A stretch of 40,004 bases of DNA from Pelagophyceae sp. CCMP2097 (Eukaryota; Sar; Pelagophyceae), in NCBI GenBank assembly GCA_026770575.1, contig MU657193.1, positions 403,634 through 443,637 of the forward strand. The letters are read 5' to 3'. This document shows positions 17,988-28,700 of the stretch, in pieces. Within the stretch, counting starts at the first letter, position 1. Each line of letters begins with the position of its first letter. Under the pieces are notes generated by a model. It saw nothing but the letters and a program-made list of their open reading frames with translations, was not told where the DNA came from and did not search any database. Both the position numbers and the translations under genes were made by a program.

Positions 17988-20900
17988 TTGGCGATGGGCG
18001 TGGGGGCGTCGTCGAACCCCGCTTGCGACGTGGCGTCGGTCGTCGATGGCCACGCCTCGGTCCTCGCGCGTGCCGGCGCCGCGGCGCTCCGGCGGCCGGG
18101 GCAGCTCTCGCGGCTCGAGGCGCTGCTCGCGGCGCGGCGCGGCGCCGACGAGCCCGCCGTCGTATTCGCCGAGAGCGGCTCCGGCAAGTCGACGCTCCTC
18201 GCGCAGTTCGCCGAGCGCGCGGCGCACAGCGACGACTACGACGTCGTCCGCTCCGTCTTCGTCGGCGCCGCCGACGGGTCGACGTCCATATCTCGCGTGC
18301 TCCGCGAGCTCTGCGCGGCGCTGTCCGACGACGCCGGGACGCCGGCGGAGTTCCCCGAAGACCTCGTCGGGCTGAGCGGCGCGTTTTGGAGGCTGCTCGA
18401 GGCCGTCTCGGCGAAGCGCGTGCTCATCGTCGTCGACGCGCTCAACGAGCTCGACGCCCACGGCCGAAACCTCGGCTGGCTCCCGCCCCGGCTCCACGGC
18501 GCGCAGGTCATTTTGTCGACGATCCGGGGCGGCGCGAATGGCGCCGACGCCGTCGTCGAAGACGTCCTCGCCGCGCTCCGGCGCCGCGGCTTCACCAGGT
18601 TCCACCTCACGCTCGACGGCCTCGCGCCCGCCGAGCAGGTCGACCTGGTGGCCGCGCGCGCGCCTGGCTGCCGGCGCGAGGCCGTCGAGGAAGCGCTCCG
18701 CGGCGCCGCGGACCGGGCGTCGCCGCTCTACCTCGGCCTCGCCGCCGCGAGGCTCGCGACGGCACCGGATGCCCCGGAGAAGTCGGGAACGATCGTCGGC
18801 GCCTTCGACGGGTTCCTCGCCGAGCTCGTGGCGGGCGAACAGGGCCGGCTGGTCCGAGAAATGCTCTGCGCCGTCGCCGTCTCAGAAGGAGGCGTCTTCT
18901 CGAGCCAGCTGCCGGGCATTTTGGGCGTCGAACGAAGCGCATTGGCCTCGGTGGCCTCGTCGCGCGGGGACCGGCTTGGCTTGTTCGTCCGCGAGGTCCG
19001 GTCCCCAGACGGCGGCGACCTTTTGTTCCTGCGCTTCGTCCACCAGCAGGCGCGCGACGCCGTCGAGCGCGCAATCCTGCGGGGCGCGCGCGACCTCGAG
19101 CACCAGCGGCTCGCGGCGTACTACGTCGGCCGCTTCGCGCCGTCGGACGGCGCGGCGGCGCCGGAGCGACGGCAGGTCCTGAAGCGGCTCGCGGCGCACG
19201 TCGTCGGCGCGGGAGACGAAGCCGCCGCGGCCGCGGTGCTCACGAGCGTCGCCTTCCTCGAGGCGAGCGCGCGCGAGGGCCTCGTTTACGACGCCGTGCG
19301 CGCGCTCGAGGCGGCGAGCCTGAAGTGGCCGCGGTCGCCGACGTTTGCGGACCACTGCGAGTGCGTTCGGCGCAGCGCCGACCTGCTCCGGGACCACCCG
19401 GCTTGCGTGGTGCAGGAGCTCGTCAATGCCCCGGACGATTCGGCCGTTTCGCGCGGCGTCTCGGAGGAGGACAATTTATCGCGGCGCCTGATTGTCTGGG
19501 ACAACAAGCCCAAACAGGCGCCGGCGTGCCTCGCAGTCTTTGTGTCGCGGGCGTCCATGTTCTGGTCCATCTCCGTCTCCGCGTCCGGCGAAACGATGTG
19601 CGCCGGCGGCTCGGACCGCAACGTCCTCGTCGTCGACCTCGCCGGCGGGCACGCCACGGGTTTGCTCGCGGGCCACGACGACGACGTCATGCTCATCGCG
19701 CACAACCCGCGTGTCGAGGACGAGCTCGCGACGCTCGCTCGAAAGGAGGCGCCGCCGGGGGGGCTCTCGACGACGGCCGGCGCGGCGTGGTCGGAGCTCA
19801 TCTTCTTCGACGCCAGCACGTGCGCGCAGCTCGCCCGCAAGAGCTTTGAGGGCTTTGCGAGCGACGTGCGGTGGAGCCCGCGGGGCGATTTCGTCGCGAT
19901 GGTGCTCGGTTCGCGGTGCTGCGTCGTCGACCGAAGGAGCCTCGACGTCGTCTTCGAAACAGACGCGAACTTTGCCGAGCACGCGCGGTCGCTCTCCTGC
20001 TGCGCGTTCCAAGAGAACCCGCCCCCCGGAGCCGCGAGGCTCGCCTTGGCCGCGGGGCTCGACCTCTTCACCGCGGCGGTGGCCGACGGTGACGCGCCCG
20101 AGCGTTTCACCAAGTTCGAGCGGGGCCACGTGGCGAGCATCACGTCAGTGGACTGGCGCGCGGGGTTCGTCGTCACCGGTGGGATGGACGAGGTCATTTT
20201 GCTCTACGATGCGACGACGGCAGCGGTGCTCCGGAGGATCGAGGTGCACGTGGACACCGTGAAGACGGTCCGGTTCAACACCGACTGCTCCTGGGTCCTG
20301 AGCGGCTCGGAGGATCGGACGGCGCGCATCTCGACAACGGGCCTCCTCCTCGGAGCGCCTTCAAAGGCGGCGCCTCCCCGGAAGACATCGAAGAAGGACT
20401 CGTCGAAGAGGAGTCAGGTGCCCTCGAAGCGACCCGCGTCGGAGGCGGCGCCTCTGAGGAGCTTCCTGCTGCGGGGCCACAGCAGCGGCGTCCAGCACGT
20501 CGTCGACTTTTCAGGCGCGCGGGGCGGGCAGATCGCGACGTGCGGCGACGACGGCAGCGTCCGCCTCTGGGACCGCGACCGCGCGCTGCGGCAGGACACG
20601 ACGCCCGGCCCGGGAAGCGCCGTTTCCGCGTCGGCGTGGTGTGATTTCGGCATAATCGTCGCGGACACAAGAGGCGACGTCCACTGCTACGAAGTGCAGG
20701 CGCGCAGCCAAGTAGTTTGGAAGGCGAGCCTCGGCGCGGCGGCGAGCGGGCACCAGGCCATCACGTCGCTGTCCGCGGCCGGCGCGGCGGTGGCCGTCGG
20801 AATGTACAAGCGGCTCCATTTGCTCGCCGCCGCCGACGGCTCGGTGCTCCGGAGCGTCGCATTTGCCGACTGGGTGAACATCTGCCTGCTCTCGCCGAAG

Positions 20901-21500
20901 CGCGTCGTCGCCGCGGGCGACTGCGAGCACGTCGTCGTCTGGGCGGCCGGCGACCTCAGCGAAGTGTTTCGCCTCTCGCACGCGCGAGCGGCGCGCACCG
21001 ACTCGGTGCTCGCGCTGGCGGCCTTCGGCGACGACGACCACGTCGTCGCCGGCGGCAACGACAGCCGAGTCCACTCGTACCGGGGCCGCGCGCACGCGGC
21101 GTCGGCGTCGCTGGCCGACGCGGGGGCGGGTGACTGGGTCTGCTCCCTCGCCTTCTGCGAGCGCGACGTCGTCGCCGCCGCGACGACTGGCGACGCCGGC
21201 AGCGTCGTGCTCCTCGGGACGGCGCGCCCGTCGTCCATCGACGTGCTCCGCAGAGTAAGAGTCGGCTGCACCGTCGCCTGGGTCGGCGTGCTCGACGGCG
21301 ACTCGCGCTTGCTCGTCACGGCGACGGCGAGCAAGCTCGTCCAAGTCTGGGATCGCGATTCCCTCGAACTCGTCGCCGTCTTCGCCGCGGCGGCGCGCTT
21401 CGGCAGCCCGGACGGCGTCGGTGGCCAGGGCGCGCTCCTCAAGCGGCGCCTCGCCATCGGCGACGAGTCGGGGCAACTCTACCTTCTCAGTATTACCTAG
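17988..21500 (+). CDS. STAND-type NTPase with C-terminal WD40 repeats
   Basis: A single frame of 1170 residues. An N-terminal P-loop segment reads AESGSGKST at residues 61-69, with the Walker lysine at 67; the usual first Gly is Ala. The segment FVGAADGSTSISRVLRELCAA follows. A Walker B, VLIVVDALNELD, spans about 145-156, then VILST acts as a sensor strand. This order resembles the NTPase module of NPHP3, TEP1 and NWD-type proteins. A helical winged region follows to about 480. From about 520 the chain consists of WD40 blades, for example HVASITSVDWRAGFVVTGGMD, WVLSGSEDRTARI, QIATCGDDGSVRLWD and LVQVWDRDSLELV. A Lys/Ser-rich insert near residue 795 interrupts the propeller. Such proteins act as nucleotide-gated signalling switches or scaffolds. 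Signal and partner are unknown. Confidence 0.85.
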   Translation: MAMGVGASSNPACDVASVVDGHASVLARAGAAALRRPGQLSRLEALLAARRGADEPAVVFAESGSGKSTLLAQFAERAAHSDDYDVVRSVFVGAADGSTSISRVLRELCAALSDDAGTPAEFPEDLVGLSGAFWRLLEAVSAKRVLIVVDALNELDAHGRNLGWLPPRLHGAQVILSTIRGGANGADAVVEDVLAALRRRGFTRFHLTLDGLAPAEQVDLVAARAPGCRREAVEEALRGAADRASPLYLGLAAARLATAPDAPEKSGTIVGAFDGFLAELVAGEQGRLVREMLCAVAVSEGGVFSSQLPGILGVERSALASVASSRGDRLGLFVREVRSPDGGDLLFLRFVHQQARDAVERAILRGARDLEHQRLAAYYVGRFAPSDGAAAPERRQVLKRLAAHVVGAGDEAAAAAVLTSVAFLEASAREGLVYDAVRALEAASLKWPRSPTFADHCECVRRSADLLRDHPACVVQELVNAPDDSAVSRGVSEEDNLSRRLIVWDNKPKQAPACLAVFVSRASMFWSISVSASGETMCAGGSDRNVLVVDLAGGHATGLLAGHDDDVMLIAHNPRVEDELATLARKEAPPGGLSTTAGAAWSELIFFDASTCAQLARKSFEGFASDVRWSPRGDFVAMVLGSRCCVVDRRSLDVVFETDANFAEHARSLSCCAFQENPPPGAARLALAAGLDLFTAAVADGDAPERFTKFERGHVASITSVDWRAGFVVTGGMDEVILLYDATTAAVLRRIEVHVDTVKTVRFNTDCSWVLSGSEDRTARISTTGLLLGAPSKAAPPRKTSKKDSSKRSQVPSKRPASEAAPLRSFLLRGHSSGVQHVVDFSGARGGQIATCGDDGSVRLWDRDRALRQDTTPGPGSAVSASAWCDFGIIVADTRGDVHCYEVQARSQVVWKASLGAAASGHQAITSLSAAGAAVAVGMYKRLHLLAAADGSVLRSVAFADWVNICLLSPKRVVAAGDCEHVVVWAAGDLSEVFRLSHARAARTDSVLALAAFGDDDHVVAGGNDSRVHSYRGRAHAASASLADAGAGDWVCSLAFCERDVVAAATTGDAGSVVLLGTARPSSIDVLRRVRVGCTVAWVGVLDGDSRLLVTATASKLVQVWDRDSLELVAVFAAAARFGSPDGVGGQGALLKRRLAIGDESGQLYLLSIT

Positions 21501-21651
21501 CTCTGCGTCGCCGAGCTTCTTACTCCGAGTCCGGATCCGCCGAGGGGACTTTTGTGTTTGGCGATATCCGTTCCAAACGGGTTAGGTCCAGGTCCGCTCG
21601 ACCGGTCAGACCGGAGCGCGAGCGGTCTGCCGCTGCTGTCACCGACGACGT

Positions 21652-21702
21652 CCCGCCGGTTCGAGACCGACGGTCGGTGCCCGCCGGTACGAGACCGACG
21701 GT
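21652..21702. promoter_or_regulatory. Tandem 23-bp repeat upstream of the transporter gene
   Basis: Bases 21652-21674 and 21680-21702 are identical but for one base and contain the core GAGACCGACGGT. The second copy runs directly into TTTATA, a TATA-like hexamer about 70 bp before the start codon. GACCGGTC-type dyads lie just upstream. The position suggests a promoter element, but function is inferred from location only. Confidence 0.45.
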
Positions 21703-21775
21703 TTATAGGCGGTCCGCCGAAGCCCGGGGCGCCGCCGAGTCCACGGGACCCTCATAAGCCAAGGGCGCCAGCCGC

Positions 21776-24680
21776 ATGGCCCCCGGTCGGCGTGCGGCCG
21801 ACGGCGCCGTCGCGGACGAGCCGCCGCTCGACGAGCCGCGGCAGCGCGCGGTCCACGGCCAGGGCTCCGCCGGTAAGCGCAAGGGCGCCTCGGCCGCGCC
21901 GCTGCGCAACGCCAAGCAGACGGACTGCCTGTGTTTCCTGGCGCTGCTCCTCTGCTGGGTCGGCCTGTCGATCATCGGCATGATCGTCCTCGGCGCCATC
22001 GACTCGAAGAAGCTGCCCAAGGGCGACCCGCGGCGCCTGGTCTACGGCTTGGACTACCTCGGCCAGCTCTGCTCCGTCGCCGACGACACGCGCTTCGATT
22101 CAGACGGCTTGTACGACAAGTTCGACGTCTCCGGCCTCAAGTACGCCTACTACCTGCCGTCGGGCGCCGTCGTCTGCGTCGATGAATGCCCGTCCAAGTC
22201 GGACGCGGACGTGTTCATCTGCGACTACGACGTGGCCGAAAAGCTCGCGGCCGACGTCGCCGCCGGCGACGCCAACGCGTACTGGGTCCGCGGCCTCGCC
22301 GGCGTCTCGTCGTCCAAGTGCAACTTCCAGTGGTCCACAACACTCTTCGTCAACCAATGCGTCTTCGACGAGACGATCGACCTCGCGACGGCGGTGCGGA
22401 CGTCGTCCGTGCGGACGCTGCCGTCGCCGGTGCCGACGCTCATGGTCGACCGGGCGCCGTCGCGCGCGCCGACGCGCGCGCCGACGGCGGCGCCGGACGT
22501 CGCGCCGACGGCGGCGCCGCAGTTCGAGCCGACGGCGCCGCCGTCATTCGAATCGCCCGTGCTCTGCGAGCAGCGCCTCGAGTCCGACTACTGCGATCAC
22601 ATCGTCACCGAGACGCGCGGCTACTGCTACAGCCTCTTCTGCCCCGACTGCGCGCTGCCCGGTGCCTGCGACGTGGCCTGCGGCTTTTGCGACACGGCCG
22701 CGCCGACGGCGGCGCTATCGCAGCGCGGCGGGAGCGGTAAATTGCAATTCTACGAGAAATTCGCCGCCGATGTCACCGTGGCCTACAAGGAGATGCTCGT
22801 CTTCGGCTTCGGCGTCGCCGCAGGCCTCGGCCTCGTCTACCTCGGCCTCTTGCAGGTGCCCTGCGTCCTCGGCCTCATCGTCTGGGCGCTTTTAGTCGTA
22901 GTGCTCCTCGTCCTCGTGGCCGCGACGGTCCTCTGCGTCCAGCTGGCGGTGCGCTGGCAGAACGAGAGCCCGTCGCTCCACTCGTCGCAAGAGGTCAAGG
23001 TCTCAAAAATCGTCGCCGCAGTGCTCGGCGCCGTCTCGCTGCTCTATCTGCTCCTCCTCGTCGCGATGCGAAAGCGCATCGTCCTCGCGATCAAGATTAT
23101 TCGCGAGGCGGCCAAAGCCTTGTCGCAGATGCCCATGCTGCTGCTGCAGCCCATCTTCCAAGTGGCGGCGACGCTCGCGTTCGTCGTCGTCTGGGCCATT
23201 TACGCCACGTACCTCGCTTCCGCCGGCGACGTGCGCCTCGCCACCGCAAGTTACAACGGCGTCGACGTGCAATACAAGGAGTTCCACTACACGCGCAGGC
23301 AGCAGTACGCCGCGCTGTACATGGTCTTTGCGTTCTTCTGGACTGTCGAGTTCATCGCCTCCCTCGGCCAGCTCCTCATCGCCGTCGCCGTCGTCCAGTG
23401 GTACTTCAACCGCGAGAAGCGCAAGGCCATACTCTGCACGCCCTGCGGATTTCTCGCCTTAGGCTGCAGGGTCTTCTGCCTCCACGCCGGGACGGTCAGT
23501 AGCGTCATGAACCCCCCCCGACGAGGGCGCCGACTCGCGCGACGCCAGGCGGCCTTTGGCTCGCTGGTCATCGCGGTGGTGCGGACGATCCGCGCAATCG
23601 TCGCCTACGTCCAGCGCATGTCAATCTCGAAGAACAAAATCGCCCAAGTCGTGCTCGTCAGTTTTGCGCGAGTCCGCGAGTGCCTTTGACGCGATCGTAG
23701 GCGGTCGTGCAGTGCTGCCTCGCGTGCGTGGAAAAGTGCCTGCGCTTCCTGAACAAAATCGCTTACGTCCAGACGGCCATCCACGGCGTCGGGTCCGTCC
23801 CCTCTCGCCTCGGCATTGCCCGATGCCCTGGGACGCGTAGGCTCTGCGCCGCGGGGAAAAAGGCCTTTGACATGCTGGCGAAGAACGGCCTGCGCGTGGC
23901 CACCGTCTCCGTCGTTTCGACGTTCGTGCTCACGCTCGGCAAGGTGGCCGTGTGCGCGTCGGCGGCGCTGCTTTTCTACCTCTACGCCGAGCAGCAGCTG
24001 AGCGATGACCTCTATTCGCTCGTCCTGCCCACGGCCCTCGTCGGCGTGATGGCCTTTGCCACGGCCGGCGCCTTCAACGACGTCTTCGACATGGTCATCA
24101 TCTCCGTTTTACAGTGCTTCGCGACGGACGAGGAGCTCTTCGCCGAAGACCCCTACGCGTCAAAGTGCGCAGCGCTCTTTGCGGGACGCAGGCGCGGACA
24201 GGGCCGCTTCGCTAGGTCGCTGCGCGGCGCCATCGAGGGCATCCACGCGGCGAGGCACGACGCCAAGCCCTCCATGTACTGGTGCTGCTGCGCGCCGTCG
24301 GCGGCCAGCAGGTCGCTCCGCGGGCGCTTCGACGAATTCGACCAGGACGCTTCTGGGCAGTGCGGGCCCTTGCGTCGAACGCCGTCGTTGGTCCGTCGAG
24401 CGCGCCCGTTTCTAGGATCGACGCCGGCGAGCTCGAGGTGCTGATGGAGGAGTGCACCGGGTCCAAGCCATCGAAGAAGGAGGTGGCATCGATGATGGTC
24501 GCCGTCGACAAGGACGGCTCGGGGACTATAAGCTATCCAGAGTTCGTAAAGATGCACTCGGCCGCCGTCGGCGGCAAGGTGCAGTTCAAGGCCCTCGCCG
24601 AGTCGATGAAGGCCTTTGACGACCTCGCCGACGACGTCGAGCGGCCGGCGTACAAACCCGCGAGGAGGCCACAGCGATAA
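21776..24680 (+). CDS. Choline-transporter-like (SLC44/CTL) protein with EF-hands
   Basis: Exons 21776-23494, 23549-23647, 23701-23792, 23841-24359 and 24416-24680 encode 897 residues. The introns are 48-56 nt, and splicing restores the CTL core exactly: CLHAGT joins AAFGSLVIAVV, KNKIAQ joins AVVQCCLACVEK, and AIHGVG joins LCAAGKKAFDM. TM1 lies at about 51-75. The large first loop carries an Ala-Pro-Thr-rich stretch (about 217-258) and a six-Cys segment from about 262 resembling a ShK-type knot. The remaining helices include the conserved FGSLVIA and FLNKIAYVQTAI regions. The last splice creates a complete EF-hand loop, DQDASGQIDAGE (804-815). A second loop, DKDGSGTISYPE, is at 841-852. CTL proteins transport choline or related amines across membranes. 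The EF-hands suggest calcium control, which is inference. Confidence 0.88.
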
Positions 24681-24895
24681 AAGCGAGGCGTTTGTGTGTT
24701 GGAAGGAGACAGCGGGGCCAGGGGACCCCGAATTTTGGCTTAGCGTGGGAACAGCGGCGCGGTGCTGCTTGCGGGGGCGAGTACGGCAGGTCGCGGCGGA
24801 GCGGCCGGGATCCAGAGTGGCGGTGGAAAAAGTCGCGCGGGAGGGATGATCGAGGAGTGCCGCGGGCCAGTGCACCGGCCGGTTGCTCACCAGTA

Positions 24896-25570
24896 CTAGT
24901 AGTCAGCTCCTGGACAGCCTGAGTACTTGGCGTCCTCGTGGTAGGCGTCGCCGGAGACGACAAGGCTGAATTTGATGGTCAGCGTCGACGTGCCGGAGCT
25001 GTACTTGCCCTCGGCGTGGGCGAGGGCCACGTCCGCCGAGCCCGTCTTGTGCGCTTTTTCAAAAGCGCGCATCGACTGGGTCCACGTCGGCACCGAGAGC
25101 TTTACGTCGCCGAACAACACGGCGAGCTCGTCGCCTGACAGCGGGAACGACGTCACGACGCCCTTTTGCACCATGGCCACGCTTGGGAAGAGCGCCGCAA
25201 AGTCCGCCGCGTCCATCACGGACGAGCCGGCCATGACGTTGCGGTCGCCGCTGTGCCACTTGGTCTTCTTGCCCTTGATCGCCGCCTTGAGCGAATTCGT
25301 AACGGCCTTGAGGAGGGCATTGCGCTTGCCCTTGCCCAGCGGCGCGGGCGCGCCCTGCGTCGGCAGCAGCGCCTGCCGTTTCGCCGGCGGCTTCGCCGGC
25401 GGCGCGTCGGCGGACGCCCGTTTCTTCGCCGTCGCGTGCGCCCCACTGGCAACGTACCACTCGACGAACGAGGCCTCGGTGAGCGGCTGCTGGCTCAGCA
25501 AGGCCCACGCAGACCGCGCCTCGGCCTCCTTCGGCGTGACCCACCCCTCGGCCTCGTTCGTCGCGGCCAT
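24896..25570 (-). CDS. Hypothetical protein, unknown family
   Basis: I choose the Met at 25570, giving 224 residues. The frame stays open to 25678, but that extension is less GC-rich and lies in the divergent promoter region. The N-terminal part (EGWVTPKEAEARSAWALLSQ, SFVEWYVASGA) is followed by a Lys/Ala/Pro-rich basic linker with PPAKPPAKRQ. A compact C-terminal domain follows, with SSVMDAADFAALFP, FPLSGDELAVLFGDV and a predicted strand STLTIKFSLVVSGD, ending GADY. No signal peptide or membrane helix is visible. I recognise no family. Confidence 0.6.
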   Translation of the reverse strand: MAATNEAEGWVTPKEAEARSAWALLSQQPLTEASFVEWYVASGAHATAKKRASADAPPAKPPAKRQALLPTQGAPAPLGKGKRNALLKAVTNSLKAAIKGKKTKWHSGDRNVMAGSSVMDAADFAALFPSVAMVQKGVVTSFPLSGDELAVLFGDVKLSVPTWTQSMRAFEKAHKTGSADVALAHAEGKYSSGTSTLTIKFSLVVSGDAYHEDAKYSGCPGADY

Positions 25571-25751
25571 TGCGCTGTTGACTGATCGAAGAACAACACA
25601 AATCTTAGAATCCGATTTGTGCTCGGGACGGCCCGTGATTTCAACACTAGGAATTCCTACAGTGACTGTGTCCGTCAAAACGAAATCCGTCTGATACTGG
25701 CGCTAGTTGGAAGGGGGTCGCAGCGCCGGCGCCGCGCCGCCGCCGGCCGGG
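25571..25751. promoter_or_regulatory. Divergent promoter with a TAGGAATTCCTA palindrome
   Basis: This 181-bp gap lies between the hypothetical gene and the start of the C2-array gene. It holds an exact TAGGAATTCCTA at 25648-25659, the same palindrome that is clustered at 71-251. A control site shared by the two genes is possible but inferred. Confidence 0.45.
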
Positions 25752-28700
25752 ATGCTGCTGCGCGTGACGGTCGCCGAGGCGAAGGACCTGCTGCCGGGCC
25801 TGAAGCACGGCGGCACGAACGCGTTTGCGACGGTCTGCCTCGTCGACGCGCTCGGCCAGCCGGTGGGCAAGGTGCTCAAGTCGGGCGTCGTCCGGGGCTC
25901 GGACGCGCCGCGGTGGGACCAGGGGACGTTCGCCTTCGCCTATGACGCGGCGCTGTTCCTGCGCGTCGCGCTGGCGTCCAAGGACGGCGGCCTCTTCTCG
26001 GGCCCACGGCCGCTCGGCGCGGTGACGCTGCCGCTGAGCACGCTCGAGGCGGGCGAGAAGCAAAACCAATGGTTTCCCCTCGAGGCGTCTGCAAAGATGC
26101 TTAGCGTCTCGGGCAGCGTGCGCGTCGCCTGGGAGCGCGACGCCGCGCCGGGCGCGGGCCTCCAGCTGCCGCCGGGCGTCGACATCACGGACCTCGACCC
26201 GTACCCGTGGCGCGCGTCCAACGAGCTCGCGGTCGTCGTCGTGCGCGCCAGCGCGCTGCCCGTGATGGACAGGGCCCTGATCTACGGCAAGGGCTCGACG
26301 GACCCGTACGTGGTGCTGCGGTGCGACGGCTGCCGGGCGCAGTCGACGGTGAAGAAGAAGGAACTCGACCCCATCTGGCTCGAGCGCTTCGAGCTCAACG
26401 TCGAGAGCGCCGAGGAAACGCTCGTCGTCTCGGTCTGGGACTGGGACGCCGGCAGCGCCGACGACAAGGTCGGCAGCGTCTCCATCCCCATGCAAGCGCT
26501 CAGCGACAAGAAGCCCGTGCGCGCCACGTACGCGCTCGACGGCGGTGGCACCGTCGAGCTTTTCCTCGCGTGGTGCGCCCCCGCGGCCCACCTTTGCGCG
26601 GATGGCGGATCCCTCGCAGAGTATTCCGGGCTTGGTTTTGTGAACTTGGCAAGATTCTTTGATGCATGGATGCGCCTTGACGGGGTCTTTTGAACGCACC
26701 ATTGAACGACGCGAATGTCGCACCGCGACCCGGCCGCGTTTTCGCTCAAAGTCGGGTTGGGCTGTATGTTTGGGTTTGGGCTTTGATTCCGGGGCTTGGT
26801 TTTGTGAACTTTGCAAGTCGCTCCGGGGCGCAAAGCCCTCCTTTGGAGCGCCCGGCGCGCCTCCACTGGCGGACGCAGGCGGACGAACCCGCGCGTCGAC
26901 GTGAAGCTGCCGACGACGGTGCCCAAGGCGGGCGACGAGGACCCGTATGAAGCATCGCAGAAGAACGAAGTCACCATCGTCGTCATCCGCGCGCGGCAGC
27001 TCGTCAACGCCGACTCCAAGAGAGGAGGTGCGCCCGGATTTCCACCCTGCTGCAATGTGCGGGGATCTTCGAGTTTTGGAGCGGCTTCCCCCAACGTCGC
27101 CGTCGAAGCGTCCCACGAGCGCGGCCATTTCCAGGCGAGGGCACGTCTGACCCATACTGCAAGATTTTGCTCGACCACCACAAGGAGCAGACTTCGGTGA
27201 AGAGCAACGACTGCAACGCGGTGTGGCTCGAGACGTTCCGCATCGGGTTCGAGGACGAGGACGAGGACGACGAGGACGACGAGGAGGAGGACGACGGCGA
27301 AGTCCACGACCAGACGCAGCTCGTCCATTTCCGGAACAACCTGCGGCGGGGCCGGACGCACTACGACCTCAGCGAACTCGAGATCGACGACGAGGCGCCG
27401 GCGGGCCCGAGCCACGAAGAGTCTTCCCGGAACCTCCTGCGGAAAAGCAGCCTCCGGCGGAAGAGTAGCCTCGACGCTGTGGACGACGAGGGCGCGTCGA
27501 CGCGCATCTTGGCGGGACGGGAGCGCGCGCCCATCTACTTCGACGTCGACGTCTGGGACCGCGACGCCATCGGCAGCGACGACTTCCTCGGCCACGCCCG
27601 CGTCGAAGTCGCGCGCGACGGCTCGCCGGTGCGGCGGTGGCACGGGCTCGTGGGCCCGGCGGGCGCGGAGGACAGCGTCGCCCGCGGCCGCATCGAAATC
27701 TACTCAGTCTGGCGCCACTCGCCCGACCGCACGGTCAAGGTGCCCGCCCGCGCCATCGCGGAAACCAGGACCGTCGCAGCAAGGAAGGGGGCAGTCGCTA
27801 TGGAGCGAGTTTTCCATTAAGGACAGGGAGCGCTGTCGACCGTCGTCGCCTTAGGTGCCCACGCTGCTGGAGCTGGACCCGTACGCGTTCGCGGGCCTGG
27901 CGCCGACGGAGTTGGTCGTCTTCCTCGCGCGCGGCAAGGGCCTCGCGCCGCAGGGGAGCAAGTGCGACGCCTTTGTCGAGCTTATGTGCGACGGCCAGGT
28001 CCAACGGTCGAAAGTGCGCGGCCCCGCGGAGCCGCGGCCGCAGTGGTGTGAGACGTTTCGGTTCAAGAACGTCGACGACGCGAATTCCGAGCTCACGTTC
28101 ACGGTCAAGGACAGGGGCCTCGCGGGCGACACGGTGCTCGGGCAGCATACGTTGGAGCTCGGCCCGCTCGCGGACCACGTCCCCGTGCGCAAGTGGCTCG
28201 CCATCGGCGGCGGCCGCGGCCGCGCCATCGACGCCTGGTTCGTCTGGCGCCACGACCCGGCGTGCACATTCGACGTGCCGAAGTACGTCGCGGCGGCCCC
28301 GCCCGGCGCGGCGGCCGGGGCGCCCAACGAGCTCGTGGTCCACGTCATCCGCGCCAAGCAACTGCCGGGCGGCGGCGACCGCACGCTCTCGCTGCGGCTG
28401 CGCTGCGGCGTCGCCGGGGCGCCCTACGACGTGGCCATCGACGGGCGCTTGCAGAGGAAAAAGACGGCAGTCAAGACGCAGGTCAGTCAGTCAGTCAGTT
28501 GAAACTCTCGCATGTCAAGACGCAGGCGACGGCGAAGAAGCACGGCGAGTCCGGCGCCGTCTGGAACGAGACGATGTACTTGGCCACGGACGGCTGCTTC
28601 CCCGACGAAGGCCTTTCCCGGGACGCATATCGAGATCCGCACGGCTGGCCGCTGGAGTGCGCCGTCGTCGAGGGCGCGAAGACCGTCGTCTCGGCGGTCG

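Noticed and set aside
17975..19849. 624-residue plus-strand frame overlapping the STAND gene
   Set aside because: Shadow frame. The Walker motifs and WD40 repeats are in the frame that starts at 17988.
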